From NCBI RefSeq assembly GCF_000346465.2, contig NC_034010.1, positions 3,616,941-3,680,940 of the forward strand: a DNA stretch of 64,000 bases. The letters are read 5' to 3'. The notes beneath the pieces were generated by a model that searched no databases, was not told the origin of the DNA, and saw only the letters and a list, made by a program, of their open reading frames with translations. Origin of the DNA: Prunus persica. Lineage: Eukaryota > Streptophyta > Magnoliopsida > Rosales > Rosaceae. Shown one piece after another: positions 34,925 through 45,826 of the stretch (position 1 is its first letter; every line of letters starts with the position of its first letter). Position numbers and translations under genes: made by a program.

Positions 34925-35160
34925 AAAAAAAGGGCGCGCCCATCGCCGAGGTGCCACGTGTCAAAATAGTAAAGCCGGGCGGCTATATATATATATAGAC
35001 CCGCCCAGTGCCGATGCACTACGTCAAAAGGTAAAGCCGTACAGCTATTCTATTTTTAAAATTGTTTAGAAACACAAGTATAGCCGCACGGCTATACTAT
35101 TTTTTAAATTTCTCCGAAATTTCCATGCCGAGATCTAGTATAGCCAGCCCAATATATTGG
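34925..35160. repeat. GC-palindrome cluster
   Basis: The related words agccgggcggctata, agccgtacagctatt, tagccgcacggctata and tagccagccc are each preceded by an A/T-rich stretch. gtgccacgtgtcaaaatagtaaag and atgcactacgtcaaaaggtaaag are diverged copies about 75-80 bp apart. The arrangement resembles part of a small transposon or hairpin array. Confidence 0.5.
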
Positions 35161-36620
35161 TAAGTTGTTGATTTCATTTGAATTTTGTTTGGCCTTTTGA
35201 TTTTCCTTGTACCTCACAATTTCGATTTCAACCCAATATTCACCCCAATTAGCCCAATTTGTTCTAACTAAAAAACCCTCAATTAGCCACTTGTCACGTT
35301 TTAATTGGCTCTTAGTGCATTATCATTTTTAAACTTAAAAATAGAGCATAGTGTTTTTCTAAAGTACTGGACTTCAATAGTTTTTTTTTTCCTTCTAAAA
35401 TGTAATGTTATATTATGAATTGTAGACGCATATATATATGAATTGAGACAAGAAATATCTTACATAAAATATTGGTGGATGCTTCTTCCCATTTTTTTCT
35501 GATTCGATGAAATCTTGATGATGTCTTTCTATTTCCCCACTTTAATTTGTAGCTTCAAAACACTGATGCATTCCAACTGCTTACCAGAAGAAGATGTTCA
35601 TGCATTTCACGGGCAGATTGGGTTGAGGATATGAAAACAAGCTACTTTCACAATTCACATGCAGCGTCATCATCGTTCAAAGTAGTGTTATTTTCCCTTT
35701 GAACTTCGGTGATGTAACATACAATGAGAAAGGGGAAGGGTGTTGGAGAACTAAAACCTTTCAATTCACAATCCTGCTGAGAAAGGGGAAGGGTGTTGGA
35801 GAACTAAAACCTTTCAATTCACAATCCTGCTGGTGGTGGGTCGTTCTCATATTCTCAAATTTACAAGAACAGAAAAAAAATGTGCAAATTTTTTGGAGAG
35901 AATCTATTTAAAACCTCACAGAACTTTTACCTAATCTCTTTAGTCAAATGTTTTTGAACCCGTTTGCAGGGTGCTTGTAACTGAAGCTGTAAAAAGCATT
36001 TACCTCTACACACAAAGCCCTAGATTCTATTCCCCTCCCCCAATATCGATTGTATTAAAAATAAATAATAATACAAATTGAAACCTTTACAGAAATTTTA
36101 GGATGTTGTGAAGTGTGGATGCTCCTCTTAGTGAAAGATGAAGAAACAAATGGGTTCATTTACTGCAAAGAAAAGCTACGAGAAAGCATCACAACCTACA
36201 CCAAGCCGAGAGAAAAATAAATTAAAAATTTTATTCATGAAAAATTAATACCACGTAAATCATATCACATCTGATTAAATATATGTTTGTTGTTTTTAAG
36301 TAATTCTATGCAAGACCATTTTTGTATTTTTTGTATTATTTTTCAAAACAAAAGGAAGAAAGTTTGAGCAATTAGGAGTGGTAATAGGAGCACACAATTT
36401 GCAAAGGAATGTGATCCCATACTCATCAAACCCCTTTACACCCCAAAAAAAAAAAAAACTCAATTACTTATAAGTTAGGCAACTGAAGAATAAGATGTCT
36501 CAAATGTATTGACCAAGTACATGTATACAACCTATGAGAAAAGAAATGATACTGCTTTTGACCAAGTACATTCATGACCAAGTTTTTTTTTTTCTCATCG
36601 TTCTGACATTCTTTTTTTCT

Positions 36621-36750
36621 CATTCCTTTTGTTATGTAGGATAGGTTTTCAAGACCAAGTACATTTATACAACCTGCTTTTGGAGTTCATAACAAAAGGA
36701 ATGGTATTAATGTTTGTATGTTATATGAACTTGGTCATGAAAACCTATCC
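36621..36750. repeat. nested inverted repeats
   Basis: cattccttttgttatg (36621) pairs with cataacaaaaggaatg (about 36688), and ggataggttttcaagaccaa (about 36639) pairs with ttggtcatgaaaacctatcc (36731-36750). It could be a MITE relic. Confidence 0.6.
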
Positions 36751-37085
36751 TAGTTCATATTACATACAAACATTTCATTGACGAAAAATTAAATAAGAAC
36801 CTTTCAGCAAACCTATGAAAAATGAACAAATGCATATTTCAGTGACAACTAAACCATGTTTGCTTCTGAGGGTATAAATCAGAACGTCCACAAAATAAGT
36901 AACTTACCATGTTTTTTCGTGTAAATGGCTCAACAAGCATTCAGACATCATTTTTCAGGTACACACTACAAAGCCATCTGAGAGAAATCTTGGCACTTTC
37001 AAGCCTCCATTGAAAGCTTCAAAATCAATGAGCTTTAATACCCAAATTATCCATAGCTCAATAAGATATATTTAATTGAATACAG

Positions 37086-39608
37086 TCATTTCCATACACC
37101 AAAATTGATGGACTGAAGTGATATATGACCAAGATACAAATCCTTTAAATGTTGCTTGCACAACCCAAGTCTCCGTCTATTCAAGCTGGGATGAATACAA
37201 CTTGAGAACCCTGTGTTCCAGCCTGGAAACTTCTGCCTTTCCATTACATGAAGAGTATAAACACTTGGCGCTGGAGCCATACACCCATTTACAAAACAAT
37301 TGCAAGGACGTGACTCACTTACCATTCTTGCCAGAGAGAGTAAACATAAGCCACTGTAAGAAATTCCATATGTTAATGCCTCATCATTATCATAAGATTG
37401 AGCATCTGATGTCTCGTTTACCATCTCTTGCTCTATTTCTTGGGTAGACGGAATTCTGCTTAGTTCTGTGTCAAAACGTTTCTCTATCTCAGTTTCATGC
37501 ACACGATACTTTGCTGCTAGAGTGCGAATGCAAGATTTTCTAACTATATTAGAAATCAAGAGCTTTACCTCATTAAAGTTATCACACTCGGCATACCATC
37601 TAAGCCAACGGCGAACAATACCCGAAAACCAATCAATGATTTGGTCATTATCTTGTAAGATTAGCAAAGAGGATGTGCGGGGATAACCATCAGATGTGGT
37701 CAATCCATATCGTAGGAGACGCTTTTTAATGGCATTAACAGGAGCAATTATCTCAGTGATAATGACAGATTCGGTGGAAGAAGCAGCACTTGGCAAAAGG
37801 GAAAGAGTAGAAGTGGTCTCAGAAGAAACATACGTTTTCACCTGTCTCTGAAATTCATAAAAGGAGTTTCTTAGTTCTTGGGGTAGAGCTGGCTCTGCAA
37901 CATACTTGGACAGGATAGCATCCTCACTCTCTGCTGCTTTGGCGTTGACATCTTCCATCCATATCTTCAGCAAGTGCTTGTACCAATGATCAGTTTCCAT
38001 ACCGGATTTACGGAAATGGGAAATTTTGCTCAAAACAGACCTACAGTCAGCTAAATGCTTAATCTCCGACTCCTTTACCTTCTTCAGACCATGACCCAAC
38101 CATTTCTTTCCTATACTAACCGTCCCAGCATTCCAGGCCTCTTCTTTTTGTAAACCAAATAAAGCAACTTTTTCCTTCAACTTGTGGACTGCTCTTGTAG
38201 CAGGACTTTCTCTTACATTTCTTCTAACTAAAGTGCCCAAAAAGCGGATCCCATGCAGCATTTGACATGACAATAACTCTGCTTGATCATCCACATCCAA
38301 GTGCAAAGACTTCTGCAAGTAATTTAGAACCTCAGATTTGAAATCAAGGGCAGCATCCTTAGAACCAGCCACTGAAAAAAATATCTCATCCATGAAACGA
38401 CAAGAATGGACCCTTATGCTAAAACTCTCTTCACCGGCACAGCCAAGATCATTACCTTTCAGGCGTCTCCTAAACCAGCTGCGCAGCTTAGACTGGGACT
38501 TTTGATCAGAATGTAAGCTTGGACTGAGAGCTTCATATTTCATTGACAATCTGTAAAATTCATAGTCAAATTGGTTGAGATAAATATTCATTAATATAGA
38601 AGACAATACGCCCTCCTGTGGAAGGCCATGACCTTTTGGGAAACCACCAAACTCCAAGTTGAGCACATTGGCGTTAAACATGCTTTGGATCATAGCATAG
38701 AGGCTAGGGTCTTCTACTTTATCCTCCATCACTGTTATAAGTTTACCAAGTATACAAGCATCAAGCTTTTTATTTATGAGCAATGTAAACCACCAATCAG
38801 GATTAGAAATCTCCTTGCTGATATACTTCAGAGCTGTAGAATGCCCCCTCCCACTTCGATAACCATGTGAAATCTTAGAGAAATCGGGTTTGTAAACAAC
38901 TTCCAAAACAATTCTGATTGCTTCCTGAATGACCCTCAGATTTATATTGGGAAGTACCAAAACTTCTTCCCTTGCACCCTTTTTTGAGATAGAGAAGGTA
39001 TTGGCATTAACATCAAAACTCCCACAACCCAGCTCTTTAGCAATAGAATCAAAAGAGGTATTATCATCATTGAATGCTGTATTAATATTTGAGTTGAGTC
39101 TAATACAATCATAAGCATCCCGAAGAGTTTCTGGATTGGAAATGACTTTTGCCATTAGGTTTCGAAACTTCCCATTGATGTATTGTTCCTTCACCCTCTT
39201 CTTTATGCGCAATTCAAGAGACCTCTTGAGCTCCATTCGGCTCTTGGGTCTTCTCTCATCCATATGAGAAGACTCCTTTACAAGATTGGCTAAGTTTTCT
39301 GCCAATTTCATTTCATGAATGCCACGATTGATATCACCATCAGCAGTAGCAAGCGTGGAGTGATCTGCAAATTCTTCTATTCTTTCTGAAGCTCTACCAT
39401 AATCAGCTGCTGCACCAGGACTTTTTTCTGAGTTTGAATGAGTGTCTGACTGCACAAGGACCTTTTGCACCTTATCACAGAGGTGAGCAGTGAGGGAGGT
39501 AGCTTTTCTGGCAACGGTGAGCCTTTTTTCATAAGACATGGAAGAAAATGTTGCTGCTGCGACTATTGCTAGAGAGGGGGCAGGGCCACCTTTGAGCTTT
39601 ATGAGGCC
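37086..39608 (-). CDS. nuclear group II intron maturase (nMAT3/nMAT4-type)
   Basis: An uninterrupted reading frame runs from an AG acceptor before 39608 to the stop at 37086-37088. The first in-frame ATG is at 39539, giving 817 aa. Order: N-terminal basic region, RT-like domain (residues about 100-420; SHGYRSGRGHSTALKYI, GGFPKGHGLPQEGVLSSILM), maturase domain X (about 450-680; IKKRLLRYGLTTSDGYPRTS, WFSGIVRRWLRWYAECDNF), and a C-terminal endonuclease-like Cys/His region (CNCFVNGC ... GLCKQHLKDLYLG). The RT catalytic motif, normally YADD, is RFMDEIFF here. Nuclear maturases of this type act in splicing of mitochondrial group II introns. The 23 codons before the ATG are open and look like the usual leader (KGGPAPSLAIVAAATFSS), so an upstream exon is expected. 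The only candidates in view are FY exons. Confidence 0.9.
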   Translation of the reverse strand, partial: GLIKLKGGPAPSLAIVAAATFSSMSYEKRLTVARKATSLTAHLCDKVQKVLVQSDTHSNSEKSPGAAADYGRASERIEEFADHSTLATADGDINRGIHEMKLAENLANLVKESSHMDERRPKSRMELKRSLELRIKKRVKEQYINGKFRNLMAKVISNPETLRDAYDCIRLNSNINTAFNDDNTSFDSIAKELGCGSFDVNANTFSISKKGAREEVLVLPNINLRVIQEAIRIVLEVVYKPDFSKISHGYRSGRGHSTALKYISKEISNPDWWFTLLINKKLDACILGKLITVMEDKVEDPSLYAMIQSMFNANVLNLEFGGFPKGHGLPQEGVLSSILMNIYLNQFDYEFYRLSMKYEALSPSLHSDQKSQSKLRSWFRRRLKGNDLGCAGEESFSIRVHSCRFMDEIFFSVAGSKDAALDFKSEVLNYLQKSLHLDVDDQAELLSCQMLHGIRFLGTLVRRNVRESPATRAVHKLKEKVALFGLQKEEAWNAGTVSIGKKWLGHGLKKVKESEIKHLADCRSVLSKISHFRKSGMETDHWYKHLLKIWMEDVNAKAAESEDAILSKYVAEPALPQELRNSFYEFQRQVKTYVSSETTSTLSLLPSAASSTESVIITEIIAPVNAIKKRLLRYGLTTSDGYPRTSSLLILQDNDQIIDWFSGIVRRWLRWYAECDNFNEVKLLISNIVRKSCIRTLAAKYRVHETEIEKRFDTELSRIPSTQEIEQEMVNETSDAQSYDNDEALTYGISYSGLCLLSLARMVSESRPCNCFVNGCMAPAPSVYTLHVMERQKFPGWNTGFSSCIHPSLNRRRLGLCKQHLKDLYLGHISLQSINFGVWK

Positions 39609-40632
39609 CTGTTCAAAAATAAAATGTGGGCATGCATCCAGTTATAGTCAGCAGAACGCTCAATTGCATATGTCTGAAACATTTTGTCGAACATGTGGCC
39701 TGCATTCATTTTATGGGGAGATTTTGAAATTTCTACCTGTACAGAGTTACAACACAAGAGGCATTGAAAACATAAGAAAACTTTAAAGAAACCTACAAGT
39801 CAAGGGAACACAGGAGCATTAGAGTTAGAACAGATGAAGAAAACTATCACCAAGGCATCTCGATAGAAGAGAATCAGAAATTTGATTTAGACAATATAGT
39901 ATGGTATATTTATCAATAAGCATTCTGGAGGAAAGCAAAAATTGGAAGGGATGAGTTTCAAATTGGACCAAATCAAAAAGGAGAATAACACAAATTTGGA
40001 TCCTTCTTGATATCATATTATTTGTATCATTTGAAAAAGGACATGATAAGGAATTGGAATGGGACAAAACAAGGAATTCCTGACATACAATATTTAAATG
40101 TACTATCATAACTTCTGAAGTTCTGATGAATATACGAGATCAAGATAGATAAGAACATTAAAGTCTATAATACATGTCTAATCTATACCACTAGAATACC
40201 GAAAAAGATAGCATGAACACCACATGTGAGATGGTAGTCAACCCAGAACCAACATGTAAGAATCGAGACATGGAACACAATTAGGTTAGGGATGTAAATT
40301 TCCATTTTATTAGTTAAATCTTGTTTTTTTATAAACAGGATTTTAAGAGGAAAAAAAAATAGAATCAGTATGAACTTATTCAACTAAAACCAAGAGCACC
40401 AAGAGCAACCCCAGAAATTAATTAGCTACAAATATATAAATCATGGTCATCTTAAAATCTTTCCTTAAGCAGAAAAAAGACCCGTATTGTAGGATTTCGG
40501 CAAAATGTAAAGATACACTGGGCTAGATAACATAAAATTTAAGATTCGAGGATGATTACTTGCTGAAATGATAACTGCAGGAAGGTTTAAAGAAAGAAAA
40601 ACCAAACTATAATGCAAACAATTCAACTTCAC

Positions 40633-41344
40633 CTGCATATATCGCACCACAGTGCTAGTGTAATCAACTGCTCTCCTCTGGGTAAGCTTTCTCATCCTTT
40701 TTGCAGCAAAACCATTAGGATGAGCTGCAACAGACATGCCATTTGTCGTCCATTAAGAAAGAAACGGAAAAATCATTATCTACACTAAACTTCTAACAAA
40801 ATTCTACGGCCACTTTCCAACCATCGTTTACACCTTAAGCCTCACTGGCACGCCCTTGTAAATTGCCAATTTAAAAAACCTCAGGATCCAAAACCAGGTC
40901 TAGGGGTCTAATTTACAACTCATTTCTTCAAAACCGTGTACTTTAAAGATGTAAATTTCAAAGTTGAAAACCCCAGTCAATAAAAGAAGTAAAATGCAAC
41001 CAAAATCTTTTCTAGGATTTCCTAACATACTTGACTTCGCTAGGTAAAACACTTCCATACAATTGAAATTCTTTTATTTTATTTTCCTTTCCGTTTTCCT
41101 AGAAACCAAAGAGAACAAAACCAAAATAAGAAAGCCAAAAGGCATAATTTGGTACAAACCATCGTAAGGAGGAAGAGGAGGAGCGGGACCAGATGGGTGG
41201 TGATACTCTGGGGCCATTTTAGTCGAAGAAGCCGACGACTGACGCATCACTGGCGCTGGCGGCGGGGCCCCCTGTGAAATTCTCCACCTTGCTGCTGATG
41301 CTGATGCTGTTGGTGGTGTTGCTGTTGAGGATCAGGTACATCAT
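40633..41344 (-). pseudogene. FY: FY (WDR33-type polyadenylation factor) 5' exons only
   Basis: Minus-strand exon 41344-41160 carries a Gln/His-rich start (DPQQQHHQQHQHQQQGGEF), then MRQSSASSTKMAPEYHHPSG. GT-AG splicing leads to 40724-40633 ([26 protein letters not shown]), followed by a donor. This matches the N-terminus of plant FY, the WD40 subunit of the polyadenylation complex that acts in flowering control. Two frame changes separate the original ATG (41344) from the MRQSS frame, so translation would have to start at Met 41247. No WD40 exon follows; the maturase frame is next on the same strand. It is thus a truncated FY copy, possibly serving as the 5' part of a chimeric transcript. 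A non-coding exon with donor near 41606 probably precedes it. Confidence 0.85.
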
Positions 41345-41766
41345 TGTCGCCCCAAATCGAAGAACTGACCCTAACCCTAATCCTAAAAGATAGAGAAATG
41401 CATATAAAGAGTGAATGCAGCAGCAAATAAATAGTGGGTTGACAACAAAACCTGAGAGTCAAACTTTTCGACAACTGGGAAAAACCCAGAAGCCAAAACA
41501 AGAGAATTCAAGATAAGCAATTATCGATGTCTCTTGAATTAAACGCCTTTTTTCAATTCCAAATTTATCAGTACCATAGAAAGCTGAGAAATGGAGAAAT
41601 ATGTACCTTTCTTATGCTGAATAAACCTCCTTCGACTGAATCGGGTTTGTTAAAAATGTTTAGTGGATTGGTTCTTGCAGACGAAGAGAGAAGATGAAAA
41701 TATCCAGGAGGGTTCAAATTTGGGCACCATGCGCCATTTGTCCTCCATGAAGCACATGCTAATTAA
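41345..41766. other. leader region upstream of FY fragment
   Basis: On the minus strand a candidate 5'-UTR exon ends ...cagcataagaaag before a GT donor near 41606, with the matching acceptor (ttttag) about 50 bases before the FY start. It would be the promoter side of the FY-maturase locus. Confidence 0.45.
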
Positions 41767-42414
41767 TTTACTGTAGTGCCCCTAAAATGTTGGTCAAATC
41801 TCATTTTGCCCTTTTAAAGTTAAAATGACTCACTTTGCACCTTTAATTAAAGTTTGGTGTCTCATATTACCCCCTGCCGTTAATTCCATCCAAAAATCCG
41901 TTAAGTTTGATGACGTGGTAAAGTGGAGCCCGCTCTACTATTAACAAAATATTAATAAAAAATCTTTTACATTTAAATGCTTTAAAAAATAGAAATTAAT
42001 TAAACAACACAATAAAATAACATAAAATTGAAAAGAAAAAAAAAAAGAAAACCCTAAACCTAGCCCTCACTCTCCCTCCATTCCCACCCACTCACTTTCC
42101 AAATATAGTATGTGAAATCTTTGGGTTTTTTTGTTTTTTTATTTTTTTGTTCAACACAAAGCTTTCATTAACAATCTCGAAGAGCCAGAACCACATACAT
42201 CTTGGGATGAAGCAGCCACCAGAACATCACAATGACCTTTTCTAATTGTTGAAAGTAACTTTTGTTCTTTTCTAATTTCTATCCAAATGGTAATGCATAT
42301 TGATCATGACATTAAAATAACATTGGTAGCGATTGTATTTTTTCCGAGATTTCGTTGGCGAGCTTCCGGCGATGGATGGTGGAGCTTCATACTCCCATCC
42401 ATACCCGCCACCCA

Positions 42415-42482
<68 letters not shown>

Positions 42483-43276
42483 CACCCAGCCCCCCAAGAC
42501 CCAAACCCTCTGTATATGTTTCTCTTTACCTTTGTGTGTGTCTCTCTCTCTCTCTTTCACACACCCAACTCCCCAGCCCCCCACGACCCAAACCCTCTCT
42601 ATCTATATTTCTCTTTCCCTCTGTGTCTCTCCCTTGCGTAGTGGCTCGCAAAGTAGGGAGCCAGATTTGCTCAAGGTAGTGTGAGCGGGCTAGGTGGAAG
42701 ATCTGGGTTGGCTAAGCGGAGATCTGGGATGGGTTTTCTGGAGAGATAAAGTGGTTATGTGGGCTGAGAGTGGTGGAGGTGGTGCTGTGGAGAAGATGAT
42801 GACTCTTGTTTTTGTTTTTTTCTTGTTTTTATCTTTTTAAAATTTTTATTTCCAATAATTTTGTTTTTCTATATGTTCTTTCATATTTATTTTGTTGGGA
42901 TTGTATTTATTTTTAGTTTTAAGAGGAGATCTTACCCATATCACATGGGATGGTGGGTTGGTGATTGTATTTTAAATATTTTTAGAAATTAAGAATTAAA
43001 AATATATACTAAGAATATTCTATCATATTTTTGGTTTATGTGAGGTGGCTTCCACTTTGCCATATCACCCATTTAAATTGGTGAGTAAATAATTCATGTG
43101 TAAAAAATTACAAATATACACTTGCTACATCATCAAACTTAACGGACTTTTGGATGGAGTTGACGGCGGGGGGCAACGTGGGACACCAAACCTTGGTCAT
43201 TGGTGCAAAGTGGGTCATTTTAACTTTGAGGGGCAAAATGAGATTTGACCAAAGTTTCAAAGGGCACTACAGTAAA
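41767..43276. mobile_element. non-autonomous TIR transposon with ~170-bp terminal inverted repeats
   Basis: The left arm starts tttactgtagtgcccct and the right arm ends agggcactacagtaaa. The arms stay complementary for well over 150 bp (e.g. gtcaaatctcattttgcccc pairs near the other end). A 3-bp taa lies on both sides (41764-41766, 43277-43279). The interior has no transposase. It contains a CT microsatellite and C-rich leader-like sequence, so the open frames there are low-complexity artefacts. Confidence 0.8.
42418..42478. repeat. (CT)n microsatellite
   Basis: A perfect ctctct run of about 60 bases inside the TIR element. Confidence 0.97.
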
Positions 43277-43577
43277 TAAGCCTAAAAAAAATAAAAGAAA
43301 ACCTGCTATAACAGGTCAAGGTAATAGGTTTTTCTTTGGTATTTTAGTGCGCGATGCTCCCCAAAGCTGGTCTTGAACTTCAAACCCCAAAAAACTCTAC
43401 TACTAAAGATGACCTTCTCCTCCATTGGTTGTCAGTTGTTTCCTAAGATTTAAAGCATTGGATATCATTGGATTTGAAGCTTTCTAAAGTTAGTATTGAG
43501 CAATCTCACCTATCTCTTGCTAAGCCCTAACTAATCTCACCTCTTTTTAAGTTAATTATGTTTATGGGTAAACCTTA

Positions 43578-43916
43578 GTGCCTGTTTAACATTGCTTATT
43601 TGAGGTGATAAGCATTTTTTTAAAATTTTAGGAAGCCCAGCCTGTTTGGTAAACTATGAGAAAATCACTTATTGTTAAAAATAGCTGTGAGATAAAGCTA
43701 TAAGGGAAAGCAGCTAATGGGGTGCTTTCATGTTCTGATTATGCAGGAATCAGTTTCGAAGATGCGCTAGGTTTAATGATTATGTTGGAATTAGTACCAA
43801 CAACACTTTTAACAAAAAGTTTACCAAACGCCAAACTGTTTTGTTTTACAGCTGATTTCTCTCACAGCAAATCTGACAGCGATTATTTTCATAGCACATC
43901 AATGCCAAACTAGGCC
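43578..43916. mobile_element. MITE with TTA target duplication
   Basis: The ends gtgcctgtttaacattgc and caatgccaaactaggcc are imperfect inverted repeats, flanked by tta at 43575-43577 and 43917-43919. It is Tourist/Harbinger-like by target choice. The host sequence around it is itself duplicated (about 43505-43575 resembles 43922-43993). Confidence 0.65.
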
Positions 43917-43921
43917 TTAAT

Positions 43922-45790
43922 CTCATATGTCTCTTGCCAAGTCCTAACTAATCTCAAGAATTTTTAAGTTAATTTATGTTTATGGGTAAACCTTAATCTC
44001 ACCTAAGTTTTGTACCAAATTTTAATTGAATTTGTTTGGGTGGGTAACCTTATTCTAAATTATAAAATTTGAATGAAAGTTAGTAGCATTACAATTTTAT
44101 CTTTTATACATAGAATAAACATTGTAATATTATGTATAATAATTTCGTTGGATGTATAGAAGATGATTTATTGGAGCACGAAAATCCAATTGCATAAGGG
44201 TTGTGCAATTCATAGCTTTCTGTTTGCCAATTGGCATATGTGTTGGTATATTACTTTCTAATTGAGTTTGTTTGATATGACTGGCGAGAATGCAATTTCA
44301 TATATGGTTCAATAAAAATCAGTTTGATAATTGGAATATGAGTTGACATGTTATTTTTTGAATTTATTTGATATGACTGACTAAAATTCAATTATATAGG
44401 GTTCATGAAATTTGTTTATGTGATTTGACAATTGCATATAAGTTGACATATGTTATGTGGTAGAGATTCCTCCATTAATTGGCAGCTATTTACTTATGGC
44501 ATGTTTACTAATCCGTAATTGGATTAGGAGGAATTGAATTGAGGAGGAGTTGGATTGAGGAGAATTAGATTCCGGATTTCTAATGAAGTTGTTTACTAAA
44601 CCATATGGATTGAGGGGAGTTAGATTCCAAATTCTTATTGAAGTTGTTTACTTAACCATATGGAATTGGAGTATGGGTGGTATTAATTACTAAAATGTCC
44701 TCATTTTTGGGTTAAAGTAGATGGCATATTTGGAATTTTGAAAATTGTGTAAGGATATAATGAGTAAAAAAGATGAATTCCTAATTGGTGAATTCTCCAG
44801 GAATTAGAATACCACCTCCTACTCTGGAATTGAATTCCTCCAAAATCAGGTATTCAATTCCCAATTTTGTGTGGGCCCCGCTTACTTTTCAATTCCTTGA
44901 TGTGAAGTAAACGAAGGAATTCTTCATAGGCGGAATTCAATTCCTGATGAGAATTCCAATTCCTGATTAGTAAACACACCATTAAGGTTTAAAGCACTTG
45001 GTTTGAAGGTTTGTAAGGGTAGTATTGAATAATCTCATTTTATTTCTTGATAAACCCTAACCTTTTGTAAAATTAGTATTGCATAATATAACCTGTGTTT
45101 TGCTAAACCCTAACCTCACCTCTTTAAGTTAATTTTTGAAAACGTAATATGAATTTAATTTATGTGGGTGGGTAACCTTATTAAAAACTGTAAAATTGTC
45201 ATTAAAGTCAGTAAGCTGAGAACAACCATTAAAAGTGTTTCGTGATGCCTCATAATTATATTGGATATGTAGAATGTGATATATTATAGCACAAAAATGC
45301 AATTACCTAGGGGTAATGCGATTTCATATCACCTGGTTAGCAATTGATATATGAGATGTTATTTTTAAGATTGAGTTTATTTGATAAGACTACTTTTTGT
45401 GTTTGTTTAATATATTGTATTATTTGATGTTTGAACTATGGAATGAGTTGAAAGATTTAAAAAATAATGGTGGTAACCTAATATGAATTTAATTTCGTTC
45501 ACATATTATTAAAAGTTGTAAAATTTCTATGAAAGTGGATAGCATTGGAACAAGCATTGAAAATAGTTTTGGATTCCTGAGCATTACGTTGAATGCATAG
45601 AGGGAGATATCTTGGAGCACAAACATGCAAAGCCTGGGTCTTGCAATTTCATATCTCCTTTGGCAACTGCATATGAGTTGAAATGTTATTTTTCCATTGA
45701 GTTTGTTTGATATAGTTTGACAATTTGCATATGAGTTGACATGTTATTATTTTTTATTGAGTTTATTTGATATGATAAAATGTTTTTCTT
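43922..45790. repeat. diverged repeats upstream of the Ulp1 relic
   Basis: Three ~230-bp units (about 44030-44285, 45163-45393, 45500-45715) share the order ggtaacctta...gtaaaatt...gagcac.aa.atgcaa...gcatatgagttgacatgtta...gtttgatatgac. AATTGC and its variants recur. They look like subterminal or leader repeats of the MULE composite that follows. Confidence 0.6.
44497..44981. mobile_element. Tourist-like MITE
   Basis: The ends tggcatgtttactaatc and gattagtaaacacacca form a 17-bp inverted repeat with two mismatches, flanked by tta at 44494-44496 and 44982-44984. The interior is rich in aattcc/ggaatt words. Confidence 0.85.
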
Positions 45791-45826
45791 ATTTAATGCA
45801 GGCTCATTATTAATTGGAATTATAAA

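Larger units (their letters stand above)
33533..37085. other. intergenic with minor repeats
   Basis: I can support no gene. Repeats include GCCG..CGGCTATA palindromes (34930-35160), a 54-bp tandem duplication (35724-35777 and 35778-35831, gagaaaggggaagggtgttg...) and nested inverted repeats at 36621-36750. Short open frames show no known domain. Confidence 0.5.

Noticed and set aside
42287..42684. Three plus-strand and two minus-strand frames of LSLSLS or ERERER
   Set aside because: They are translations of a CT microsatellite, not genes.
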